Shown in pieces: positions 24,335 to 35,006 of a stretch of DNA of 64,000 nt (the first letter of the stretch is position 1; each line of letters opens with the position of its first letter). Source of the stretch: Grifola frondosa (lineage: Eukaryota; Basidiomycota; Agaricomycetes; Polyporales; Grifolaceae); NCBI GenBank assembly GCA_001683735.1, contig LUGG01000004.1, positions 1,674,001-1,738,000 of the forward strand, in the 5' to 3' direction. The notes below the pieces were generated by a model. The model did not search any database. It was not told where the DNA came from and saw only the letters and a list, made by a program, of their open reading frames with translations. Position numbers and translations under genes: made by a program.

Positions 24335-25887
24335 CTAGACATACGCGTCCACGAATGCGCCCCACTTCTCGATCACCGGTTTCACGATTGACTCCCACTC
24401 CTTGCCCTTGTAAAAGCCTCGTTCTGCGCGCAAAAACGAGAAGATCTCTTTGTGGACGGCACCACCTATGTACGTGGTGAGACACGGACCGCTTCGAACA
24501 AGAAGCGACTCACAATCAGCGCAGCGCTTTCTCGCCGACGCGCTTCCGTGGCTCGGAGTAGAACTTCCAGATGAGGATTTCGAGTCTTGCGCCGCTGCAT
24601 TTATGTTCGGGAAACGTGGGTCAAGGTACGGCACATTCAATGCCAGGTCTGTGAGTTCCAAGTGCACGAGTCGCTCGACACGGTGACACCACCGTCCCGG
24701 TTCGCCCGCACGCACCCGGCCTTTCATCAGGCTGCCCTTCTCCGCCTCTATGGTTCCTGGCCAGAATCCGCGCAATATTTGCTCCTTCGAACCACACTGC
24801 TTGTCCCATTCATCCAGACGTTTCACCAGGCTTACGGTGCGGCCTACTTTGAGATGAATCTCCGTGGGTGTATTGGGATCTAGGAGAACGTCAGGTACAC
24901 AGCAGAGCAGAGCAAAGGCGCGGACCTCGGATTTCGAATGTGTAGATATAGCCGTTAACGTCAAAGTCAGAACGTGCCTTGTCCATTTCCGTGCGCAGGA
25001 GTAACTGAGTCTCAGGCTGTAGATACTCTGGAATCCAATCTACAAAGGCGCGTGAACAGTAGTCCCAAACTGTTTTTGAATGGCGACCACCTACCGCCAA
25101 AAGTAATCCATGTGCCATCTTTTACAGTGTAGAAACCACTGGGTTTCAGTAGATCTTTCGTATGCTGGAAGCAGTATCGCTGGGGTTCCTCATCAACATC
25201 CTGGTCGGCGCGCACGAATGCCCGTCCAACCTTCACCGGACGTGCGCAACGCTTTCCTGCACGTGTTATTCCACTGCATTGCACCGTAGCAGTCGTAGAG
25301 GATGCACGGGGACGACGCGTTGGCGTCACCGGGGGTGATGCATGAGAAGAGGGTGGCTTCGCAGGTGCAGAAGAGGGGGCATGGACTGCGTGCGGACGAT
25401 GAGGGGTGGAGGGTGAGAACACCGACGAGTCAGAATGCGGACGCGTCATAGCGACGGCGACGGGGGGCCTAAGACTCTGCTTAACGCGCGATGGGGAACC
25501 GTTGAGTGCACGCTGCATGGTCTGTGAGAGCTGAGGCACTGGCATGACCGGTCCAGGAGGCCTTGGAAGAGGGCCTGGAGATCCATACACTGCAGGCACC
25601 GGGAACGACACAGATCCTGCACCTGGTGGGGGACGCGGGGGCACGGCGTCGGAATCGTTGCTGGTCCTTGTTTTCGGTAGGAGCTGAGGAGCTGCAGAGC
25701 TGAATCCCCCTACGAACCCTCCATTCGGTTGTATCGCTGGCCTTTCGCCTGTGCTCTTGCGCGACTCACCGAGAGTGAGCTTGGCGAAAGTGCGTGTGAC
25801 AATGTCATCGTCTGCGCTCGCTGGCAAGTTGGTATCCGAACTCGAGCCGTTCTTGTGTCGCTTGAATAGATGGGACATGAGAGGCAT
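24335..25887 (-). CDS. T5orf172 / GIY-YIG-like domain protein
   Basis: Start chosen at ATG 25887 (MPLMSHLFKRHKNGSSSD); an in-frame ATG at 26070 would add 61 residues of unlikely composition. The N-terminal 200 residues are Pro/Ser-rich and probably disordered (PPRPPPGAGSVSFPVPAVYG). A Cys/His motif follows, CSGITRAGKRCARPVK with YCFQH, likely a small zinc site. The C-terminal domain spans introns: YIYTFEIR, IHLKVGRTVSLVKRLDEWDK, ERLVHLELTDLAL, CADCE, HKEIFSFLRA. That matches the fungal members of the phage T5 Orf172 (DUF1766) family, distantly related to GIY-YIG nucleases. Biochemical role is unknown. Stop at 24335. It is divergent from PDCD5. Confidence 0.78.
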
Positions 25888-26179
25888 CCTGTTGGACGTT
25901 GGTATGGCAGGGGATTCGAGCGTGACGACCCATGAGTGAAGCCATGCCGTATCAGTGGCATGAGGGCACAGCCGCAGGTGTCGGTTCTCGCCGGCGCTCC
26001 GAACCAAGTTCAGAATTCGAGTCAACTTCGACGAATTCGCAACTGGCTCCACACAATCATCACGGTTCATATACCACGTTGACGACTTTTGATCCTTCGT
26101 CGACTTCTATTGTATTGTCTGTATCTGCCTTGGCGTTGAGCGTGCTCAAAAGTCCTGCCGTACTTTCCACAGAGGGAAG

Positions 26180-26757
26180 ATGTCAGAAGATCCAGAGCTC
26201 GCTGCGATTCGTGCAGCCAGGATGAGTCAGCTGCAACAGAATACATCTAATGGCGCGGGTGGAGCTCAAGCTCCAGGAGGAGAAGATGAGAGCAAACGAG
26301 CAGCAGAGGAGCAGATGCGCAGGGACTTGCTAGCAACCGTGCTGGACTCTGCTGCACGAGAACGACGTGAGTCTCATATTTTATACATGATCACCTGTAA
26401 TTGGCGTTCTGATGATTACCCTCAGTTGCACGTATCGCCCTCGTGAGTCCTGAGAGGGCGCGGCAGATTGAAGCCATCCTCTTGCGGATGGCGCAGACAG
26501 GACAGCTTCGGGGACGGGTGAGCGAGCAGCAACTGATAGATTTGCTAGAGCAGGTATGTCTGCAAATTCATTTTTTTCTCTTCCTGGGGTCAACGCAGTG
26601 CTACAGGCGGACGAGGCGCAATCGAAGAGTGCACCGAAGAAGGGCACAATCATAGTAAGTTGCAGGTCTCTCTTGGGTATCGCACAAAACTAATCTCGTA
26701 GAAAAGTTTCAACATAGGAAATCAGCATTCGATGAGGATGATGACTTTGATATTTGA
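26180..26757 (+). CDS. PDCD5 (TFAR19) DNA-binding family protein
   Basis: Small conserved eukaryotic and archaeal helical protein. ATG 26180 starts MSEDPELAAIRAARMSQLQQ; after a Gly/Ala-rich insert comes AAEEQMRRDLLATVLDSAAR, then after an intron LARIALVSPERARQIEAILL and RMAQTGQLRGRVSEQQLIDL, and the acidic C-terminus RRKSAFDEDDDFDI-like (here QHRKSAFDEDDDFDI), stop at 26755-26757. Four exons; the last acceptor best fits an AG just before TTTCAACAT at 26707. All family signatures are intact. In fungi its role is poorly defined; animal PDCD5 is linked to apoptosis and tubulin folding. Confidence 0.93.
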
Positions 26758-27516
26758 TAATCTTGACTCACCAAACTGTACCATCACACGGATGTTCGTC
26801 GCTATATCTGCATATTCACTCTGCTTTCTCGTTGCTGTCTCGCAAGTTCCGTGCGCTGATCTACTTCACTGCTTAGCGCTTAGATCCGAGAGCTCATGCA
26901 TCCATGGTGCGTGGTTGTGATTGTCCCCATTCTGGGACGTAATGAAGCAGATGGTCATCATATGACATAGAAGTGTTACAGCATCGCATGAGAAGGAATT
27001 GGTGTAACTTCGGAATAAGACCTGCGCATAGTCATGCGAGCATGCTCCTTGCCCAGGAGGAAGTTGGAGCGAGGCCACTACTTTGCTCTCACAGTTGCCT
27101 TGTTGTGAAGCACTCGCTATTTCCTGCGAGAGACTTTCCCCTTGTGAACAACATCCACCGGTGGTCCAGTTCTCAATCGATGTTGACCTTACACTTTGTG
27201 GTAACCATGTGGTGAACAATGAACGGGATTGAGTAATGTTCTATACATCCTATACAGACAGTGAGAAACGTATCGAATGCGCAGATGAAACAAGAAAAGA
27301 CAAGAAATCTATAAGTATTGTGGCTGAGACTGGCTTTGCGCGCTTAGCAACCGGTATTTGGCCATGTTGTTTGTGCGCCACCGTAAAAGCAGAGTTCGGC
27401 AAGCGCCTCATTGTCGCGTTCTCCATCCGCTCAACAGCGCCTTACCAGCCCTTACTTCTCTTCTGCCTACTACTCGCAACTCATATCCTCTACCGTCATA
27501 CCCACGCGTTTTTACA
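26758..27516. other. Intergenic and 5' leader of NOT4
   Basis: About 760 bases with no supported exon. The last 100 or so bases are pyrimidine-rich (near 27410-27510), typical of the leader and core promoter of a constitutive fungal gene, and probably belong to the NOT4 transcript. Confidence 0.5.
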
Positions 27517-30500
27517 ATGTCTACCAGGGTGCACCCTCATTCTCCCTTGCCGGCGCCGGCTTTACACGCCATTCATGTCTCGTCGCAGTCCAAGTCGCAC
27601 GTCCTCGCTGGCGTGCAGGACGCGTATTGGAGCGACGATGAAGCCGTGGGTGTTCACATGGGTCCATTTTCTTTACAGTACAGCTGATTTATTGCAAACT
27701 GATGCAGGAGGATGCCGAGTGTCCGCTTTGTCTCGAGGAAATGGACATTTCCGATCTCAACTTCAAGCCTTGCCCATGCGGATACCAGGTAGGAATACGG
27801 CTATGGGGAATCATATTAGCAGCTCATAAGGTATGGTCCATAGGTCTGCCGGTTCTGCTGGCACCACATCAAGGAAAACTTGAATGGCCGGTGCCCAGCT
27901 TGCAGGAGAGAGTATACCGATGAGGCGGTGCAGTTTAAGCCCGTTAACAAGGAAGAGTGAGTCCTGACACCAATGGCGGTGACACTTTCGGATGTCCTCA
28001 CGAGCTGCCGTGTGTTGACCTCATGTTTTTATCGCTTAGTCACAAGCGCTTGACCCAGCAGAAGAAGCAGCGCGAGCGTGAGCGCAAGGAGCTCGATGGT
28101 CTGGGTAGGCGTCATCTTGCCAACGTACGGGTCGTACAGCGGAATGTAGTGTATGTGGTTGGTCTTGGTCCTAGATTCGCCAAGGAGGAGGTGCGCTGTT
28201 GTGCGATATGTGCTCCGATGGCAGATCGCGCTGACATTTTGATAGCTCATACCGACCTTGCGTTCAAACGAGTACTTCGGCCAGTATGGGAAGATATCCA
28301 AGATTGTGATCGTCAAGCGCACTTCTCCCGGCGGACGTGCGCCTGTTGTGGGATTGTATATCACCTATCATCGGCGCGAAGACGCAGCACGTGCGATTGC
28401 GGCTGTAGACGGCGCACCCTCTCCTGGTGGTGGTCATGATGTGATGAGGGCGAGTTATGGAACTACGAAATACTGCATGGCGTTCCTACGTGGTGTCAGC
28501 TGCACCGACCACAGTTGCATGAATCTTCATGAGTGGGGTGACGAGAAGGACTGTTTCACGAAGGAAGATTTAACTACGCTGTACGTGGTTTACCTACCCG
28601 CTTCCATATGGTGCTGACATGTGCGATCTTAGGAAACATACCATGAAAGACACGGAGTCTCGCACGCGTACCACGGTTGTCAAGAAGAGTGACGATTCGG
28701 ATGGTACAGTATCTTTTCCCACTAGTAAATTGCGCATATATTCATTTCTTGCACTCAAGCTGGTCTTCCTCGTGCCGCGTCGTGGGCAAATAAGGGGTCG
28801 GTTAGCGTGGCGCTACATAACAATACCAATGCTGTCAGTCAAGCGCTCGCAAATTCGAGGCAGACGCGACGTGTTGGTACTGGGACTACGCGGCAGCAGC
28901 GCTCGGGATCCACTACGACAACTTCGACACCTGCCACTATGGAGGTACGGACTGCTGCCAGGGATCGGAAAACTGCCGCAAAGGCGTCATCGCAGGCGTC
29001 TTCATCTCGTCCTGCCACGCCGGCAAGTACAAGTCTACCGCATCGGCCAGTTACTCCTGCCACAGCGAGGGCTTCAAAAGTGAAAGAACCAGTCCCGCCA
29101 CCTAGATCGCCTACGTCATCTATTGCAGTGGATTCTGATGTAGGTTCCCAGGAAGTTACTACCACGTCTCCTGCTTCTCGTCCGCTGTCGGCAGACGTGC
29201 CAGCTGTTCCTCCGGGCATCCCCGTTGTTCCGCCCGGTCTGTCAGCTCCTCCTGGTCTCCCTCCGCCGTCTCGAGTGACACCTGATATTGGATCGGTCGG
29301 ATCGTCGCCACTGGTATCTGCTGTTAATGTGTCACAACCTTCTTACCAGATGTCGACACAAGCACAGGCTCTTATGGAAGATATTAGGGCACGCCGCGAA
29401 TCGATTCTGCTGCCAGTCACACAAAGCCCCTTCCCTGATTTTGATCGGATGCTGCAGACACTGAGCGGAAATGGTGGCGAGTTTGGAGGTTTCAGCTTCA
29501 ATTTGGATCCCAAACTGGTGGGTGAAGGTCAGGATGTCTCCTTGGATCTCCCGGATCTGGTTGTGGAGTCCAATGTTGCATATACCGGATCTTTCTTCGA
29601 TGTGTTTCCGGCATTAAGGCCTGGTGGGCAGTCGTCTGCGAATCCTGTGGTGGCTCCTCCCGGCCTATCGTACCCCAGTCAGACACATCGCTCGATGTAC
29701 GATCTCTCGATAGGAAGGTCTTCCATGGTGGAGCGACAGTCGACTGGTGGCTCAAGTTATACTGGCTCGTTCAATCCCTTCGCACCCGAAAACGCCGATG
29801 ATGCGCCCTCTCGCAGGTACTCTCCAATAGATGAAGAACGGAAAGTATCGCGGTTTGGTTTTGCTCGAGGCCGGCATGGATCGACGTCATCTCCTCTTCA
29901 CGCTTCTTCGCCGTTGAGCAATAATGATAGCGCCTCTTATCTTGCGCATCACAGCTCATCCGAACTGACGAACCATACGAACCATGCCCAGCCTCAATGG
30001 CCATTTCAGACGCGCCTTCAGCATCACGAATTTGCTCACTACCAAAGCAACTCCGCGATGAGCTCTCCCCTGGCACAGCATGTGCAAGCCCAACCGCAAT
30101 ACGGCCAACAGCAGCAGCAGCAGCCGACTCGGTTCCAGCCATTCGATTCTGGAGTTAGCGAGGCACAGTTGAGGGAGTTCATCCAGTCTAGTCGAGAACG
30201 CGCAAACCCCGTGCGCAATGGACCGCTTGGTAGGAAGCTTCTGTTTGTATAAAAGTTTGTCGATTTGTTGACTCCCCCTTCCTCGTTCGTTCCCGTCCAT
30301 GTATTGTTCCATTTGGACTTGTATTCTATTATACTCTTGTCGGGATTCCCGTATGATATAGATCAAACAAGCTACAATCCAAACCAGCCCTTCAATGACC
30401 CTGCGATCATGTCCGCCAGGCTGGCTTCGCCGATCCTCCCTCAAGCTCTGCATGATACCAGGTTCGCTAATGCCCCTGCAGCAATGGAAAGTTTTTCGTC

Positions 30501-32528
30501 GCATCATCTAGCGTACGGTCCTCCACCGGGTCTATCGTATCAAGATGTTGCTCTATTGAGCCCTGTCGTTTCGAACCATCAAGGCTATGGGACCGGTAGT
30601 GGACCATCAACCAATCTGGAGGTCTCGCAGGCGAGTGGGTCCGCACAGGGTGAGTCGTCTTTCTATCTTTCTCTGGGGAAGGAGTCCCAGGTCAGAGTAC
30701 CGAGCTGCCGTACTTTCAGTGCGGAAACTGTATCATCGGCCTTGATCTATAACATGGCAACGGCCCGGTCCTCTCTATACTCCCGTCATCTTCCGTCCCC
30801 CGCTGTGCATCTGTCCTCCTGGTAGGGTGTCCCGTGTATACTTCGACGCTGACATGATCTTGTTCCATTTACCGTCGGTCCTTGCTATGTTCTCCTTGCA
30901 GTCTCGACCTCCCCATCTCTTGCACCATCTCCTGCCTTGTCTTCTTCAGATTTTCCTGCTTTGTCTGCGGCGGCCATAGAACCTGTAGCTCGTGCTGAGC
31001 AACAGAATAGCGAGGCACCCGCGCCTGCGGCCCTTGTCCTTGACGACGCAGCCATAGCCAAAGCTGAACGCAAGGCCGCAAAAAAATTGCTGCCGCAGAG
31101 CGCGCTGCAGAGCGACAGCGCATCGCACAGGAAAGGGCGGTAGCGCGTGCTGCTGAGAAGGAAAGAATTGCCCTCGAGAAAGCGGCCGAGAAGGAAAGAG
31201 CTGCTATTCTCAAGGCCGAAAAGGAGAAGGCCGCCAAGGAGAAAGCCGAAAAGGAGAAGGTAGAGAAGGAGAAGGCCGCCAAGGAAAAGGCGGAAAGGGA
31301 ACAAGCTGCGAGGGAGCGTTTAGAGAAGGAGAGAGCAGAAAAACAAGCTAGGGAGCAAGCTGCTGAGGCCAAGAAGGCTGCTGCTGCCAGCGCGAAGGCA
31401 GCTAAGGCAGCGACGGCCTCAGCGAAGCCTTCCGAGCGTGCTGGCTCTCAGCTCTCATCGTCCACAGCCCCTTCCACTCCTACACTGCCAGACAAGACGC
31501 CCATTCCCGCCCGACGACCCCAAGCCAAACAGGCGTCTGCAGCCATCGGATCTGAGCCGGTGACGCAGGTCCCCATACTTTCCAAGATGCCGAAGAAAAA
31601 CAAGCCTGTTGCGAAGCCGATCAAGATTCCGAAGGAAGACTCTGTTCAGGAGGCCGCTTCGACCTTGCCATCAGCGGCAACTTCGGATGGGCCCCAGTTT
31701 CCAGATGCCCGCGCGACAGAAACCAGCTCGAACAACTCTCGCGCCCACTCCGTAGACTGGGTTCCCGCAAGCCAGCCTACCTCCGTGAAAGAGCTTTTGT
31801 CAGAGCTCAGCGTGCAGTTCCCCTGGCTTAATATTTCCAAGCATCCCTTCTTCGACGCTCAAAAAATTAACCCCGCTTCCAAAATGCCCCTGGAGTATGG
31901 TCCCCTTGTGCATGCTCTATCCGCACTTTCTGTTGGTGGTGGATCTTTCGCCAACAATATGCCTTCAGGCTCCATCGACAATGCTGTGTCATCTTTCCAA
32001 CAGTTACTGGAGACTTTGACGCAGACCATCTCAGATCTTCTTCGCCTTCTCCCACGCACGACATGGGACGATAGCGCTTCGTTCGATAGTGTGCTGCGAG
32101 ACATGTTGAAGGGCGACGACTTCCTTGACGATGGCGGAGACGACCAAAACGGGCAAGGCAAGGAGGACGAGGTCGCGGCTTTGACACTAGCATTGGAACG
32201 TCGTGCGCGGTGGATGGAGGTGCAGCTTTCCAAGCTGGAAGAGCTTCACCGTGACATCAACACTGCGGCAGTGCGCGCGGTTTTGTCATTCAACGACAGT
32301 GGCTGGGACCCGCACGGATTCCTGCCCAGGTTGGGCAACACCTTGAATCGGTTTGATCAGATCGGGTTGGTGAGCAGCGTTGATGTTGTGAGGACGATGA
32401 GCGCAGATGAGCTAGAGAAAAAGTTGGGCGTCGCGAAGGAGGCGGCCGCATTCGCTGAGGCGGAGTTGCGGGAGGTTATGCAGAATTTGCAGGTATTGAG
32501 GCCAAGCGAGGACCACGAAGATTTTTGA
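27517..32528 (+). CDS. NOT4: NOT4/CNOT4 RING E3 ubiquitin ligase of the CCR4-NOT complex
   Basis: NOT4 is the ubiquitin ligase subunit of CCR4-NOT, acting in co-translational quality control and mRNA decay. ATG 27517 (MSTRVHPHSPLPAPALHAIH). The C4C4 RING is spread over exons: AECPLCLEEMDISDLNFKPC, CGYQ, CRFCWHHIKENLNGRCPACR. A coiled linker (KKQRERERKELDGLGRRHLA) precedes the RRM (VVYVVGLGPRFAKEE, YFGQYGKISKIVIVKR) and a CCCH-type finger (YCMAFLRGVSCTDHSCMNLH). A very long low-complexity region follows, with a Lys/Glu/Ala coiled coil at 31150-31370, then a conserved-looking helical end (SVKELLSELSVQFPWLNISK; RRARWMEVQLSKLEELHRDI), stop at 32526-32528. About 1,350 residues. At 31080-31086 a run of seven A appears one short and breaks the frame. 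Confidence 0.94.
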
Positions 32529-32745
32529 GGCGATGTAGAGTGGGATCGAAGTCCCATTGGTAATGTACAGAATAATAGATCGACTTTCATTAATTGCAGG
32601 CAAGGCGAATCAAACATACAGGCGGTGTGCTTGACCATGTTAATATGCCATACCAGTGGGAAATGATGACTACAGAGACATGGAAGATACCAAGGGGAAA
32701 GACATGTCTGAGAAAACCCATGCAACGCGGGACTAGGGTTGTTAA

Positions 32746-33372
32746 TCATCCTCGTCTATGGAAGACCTCTTCCCTTTCTTCCCATCGGTTATTGTCCTGC
32801 ACCACTCGCCGACCCTCATCTGGTGCAGCAACTGCACGAAATGAAGCTGCTATTTCTTCGACTGATGTTGACACACCGCGTGTCTTCATTTCGTCTTCCA
32901 GAGATCCAAATGCGGCAGAAACATGGAAGGATGCTTGAGGGCGGGCGGATAGCGGTTCGAAGGACCTTCTCCGCAAGTCGATGCGTGAAATTACGCGAGA
33001 GGGATTGGCGGGTCCATCGAATCGATCATGAAGGTCAGCGTCCGTCAGCGTGGCGGACAGTCCAAGGGATTCGAATACTATGTTCCATCTCCCAGCCGGT
33101 AGATTCGAGGTGCGCTTGGGCCCCACTCGTATGGGTGTAACACTTGGTCTTTCTGGGCGTAACGCATCTCCCAGTCCGCGCAGAATGACGAAAACGGCAA
33201 CGGAGAGCGCAAGCAGTAGGCAAGGGTTTCTCCAACGACGCGCTAGGTTCGCATGCCGAGCCGAAGTCCGGGATCCACTTGAGACGCACTGAGGCAGCAT
33301 AGAGTTACACAGGGTATGTCTTGTGCTGTAAAGTGAGTAAACCGTCGAGTGCACGAGAGTGACGAGTCGCAT
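32746..33372 (-). CDS. Hypothetical single-span membrane protein
   Basis: The frame begins at ATG 33372 (MRLVTLVHSTVYSLYSTRHT) or, more likely, at ATG 33300 (MLPQCVSSGSRTSARHANLA). A membrane helix follows a basic patch: RRWRNPCLLLALSVAVFVIL. The rest is soluble (RWNIVFESLGLSATLTDADL, DLRRRSFEPLSARPQASFHV, STSVEEIAASFRAVAAPDEG) and ends at a stop at 32746-32748. The basic N-terminus before one helix would suit mitochondria or ER. No family is recognised. It converges with NOT4 (217 bases) and is divergent from RAD18. Confidence 0.6.
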   Translation of the reverse strand: MRLVTLVHSTVYSLYSTRHTLCNSMLPQCVSSGSRTSARHANLARRWRNPCLLLALSVAVFVILRGLGDALRPERPSVTPIRVGPKRTSNLPAGRWNIVFESLGLSATLTDADLHDRFDGPANPSRVISRIDLRRRSFEPLSARPQASFHVSAAFGSLEDEMKTRGVSTSVEEIAASFRAVAAPDEGRRVVQDNNRWEEREEVFHRRG

Positions 33373-33411
33373 TTGGTTCAACTTGCGCCGAGCGGTATGT
33401 AGTGTCACGAA

Positions 33412-33441
33412 ACGCGTAGGTCACACGTGTTTGCTACGCGT
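33412..33441. promoter_or_regulatory. Two MCB (ACGCGT) boxes in the RAD18 divergent promoter
   Basis: Exact ACGCGT hexamers at 33412-33417 and 33436-33441, 24 bases apart, lie about 95-125 bases upstream of the RAD18 ATG. ACGCGT is the binding site of MBF, which drives G1/S expression of replication and repair genes in ascomycete yeasts. Other CGCG-containing sequence follows to 33466. Function here is inferred. Confidence 0.5.
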
Positions 33442-33534
33442 GACGCTCGCGTGACGAGCGCGTCTCTCCTCTTCCTCCGACCCCCCGTGTGGCTGGGATT
33501 CTGACCACTGAAGCCTGAATGCTCTGCATTGAAT

Positions 33535-35006
33535 ATGTCAAAGAACATTGAAAAATTGCTTGCTTCTTCGGAAATTACCGATCCAACTGATTTTCCTCTC
33601 CCTTCTGTCGCACCAGGCCTACGCCAGCTCGACGATGCTTTGCGATGCAGTATATGCAGAGAGTTCTATGAGGCTCCTGTCACTCTAAATTGCGGACATT
33701 GCTTTTGCTCTTTCGTCAGTCACATGTTCGTTGGTTTTCTTCTCTGAACTAACACGGATATATAGTGTATTCGTTCTGCTCTGCCCGAGAAACCAGAATG
33801 TCCGACTTGCCGGAAGAATACGTCTGAGGTACACCTGAGAAAGAATCCTGCAATGGAAAGCGCTGTTAAAGCGTGGGGTCTCGCGAGGTTTGTCTCGTCT
33901 TTTCGTATCTCACGTCCTCACACTAACGTCCATCCTTCTCCAAAGGCCGTTCGTTCTCCGTTTAACGAGTGACGGCCTGGCCGGACATGAGAATGGAAAG
34001 TCAGATAAGGTAGCGGAGAACACAGATGGGCGCGGACAGAAACGCAAGCGTCAACGAACACATGATAACAATTCAGAAGACGATATTCAAATTGTTGGCA
34101 CCTCAACTCCTCCATCAGACCCGTCACATTGTCCCACCGGTACGTACACAATCCATGACTTCAGTTGCCTATAATAACGATCCTTTGTGCTTATAGATTC
34201 AGTGGAATGTCCTGCCTGCCACAACCAGGTACCTCTGCAGACAATCAATAATCATCTCGATAGCAATTGCCAGAAGTTCCTTGCCTATGCGTCTTCCAGT
34301 AATCATACAGACGTCAAACACACGCAGAAATCAGCATGGTCTAAAGTTTTGGGTGGTACGGGCGCAATCCCCCGTAATAGCAAGGGGAAGGAGAAGTAAG
34401 CCCTGAACGTCGTGGGTTGTTTGATATGAAAAATTGAATATTGCAGGATTTAGGGCTGATGTTGCAGACGATACTGCTGAGCACCTGCCGAAGGTTTCAT
34501 ACGACATTCTCAAAACCAAGCAAGTGGCAGAAATGCTGGGCGAGCACGGCCTACCCACTAACGGCGATAAGAACACATTAGTTGCAAGACATCGAAAGTA
34601 AGTGTAGAGCATTTGCTTTCACGACATCGCGCGATCCGGCTCCCGTATTTAGGTGGGTTATCATGTTCAACGCCAACCTTGATCGGTCCTCTGGAAACCG
34701 GAAGACCATTGGGCAGCTCAAGCGGGAGCTCCGAAAGTGGGAAGAGGATCAAAAGTCCCAACCTGTCAAAGAGGAAGTCACGGATGTTGCAGCTTATCAG
34801 GTATGTTCGTATTCTATGTTTTATGTAAGCCGGTACTAAGGATTTGTACCTAGAAAGCAAATAATGTCCAGTTCACTCAGCTTATAGAAGCGGCTCGACC
34901 GAAGATACCAAATACATCACACGCACCACAGAGAGCCAGCAGCGACACTCGAGGTTGTGTGCCGGACAATGCGGTAAATGATCTGCACTCTGACGGTCAC
35001 CAATAA
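33535..35006 (+). CDS. RAD18: RAD18, post-replication repair E3 ubiquitin ligase
   Basis: RAD18 with RAD6 monoubiquitinates PCNA at stalled forks and starts translesion synthesis. ATG 33535 (MSKNIEKLLASSEITDPTDF). Domains in order: RING (LRCSICREFYEAPVTLNCGH, CFCSF, CIRSALPEKPECPTCRKN), a basic linker (GRGQKRKRQRTHDNN) that may be a nuclear signal, the UBZ4 finger (VECPACHNQVPLQTINNHLD, SNCQKF), then the SAP domain (SYDILKTKQVAEMLGEHGLP, NGDKNTLVARHRKWV), a helical region likely to bind RAD6 (NRKTIGQLKRELRKWEEDQK), and the tail VNDLHSDGHQ, stop at 35004-35006. About seven exons, roughly 375 residues, no frame break. It shares a divergent promoter with MCB boxes with the membrane-protein gene. 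Confidence 0.95.

Noticed and set aside
30240..30252. A stop codon (LGRKLLFV then TAA) taken as the end of NOT4
   Set aside because: A donor at GTAGGA just upstream and an acceptor before 30361 join smoothly to QTSYNPNQPFNDP, and the coiled-coil and conserved C-terminal helices follow downstream.
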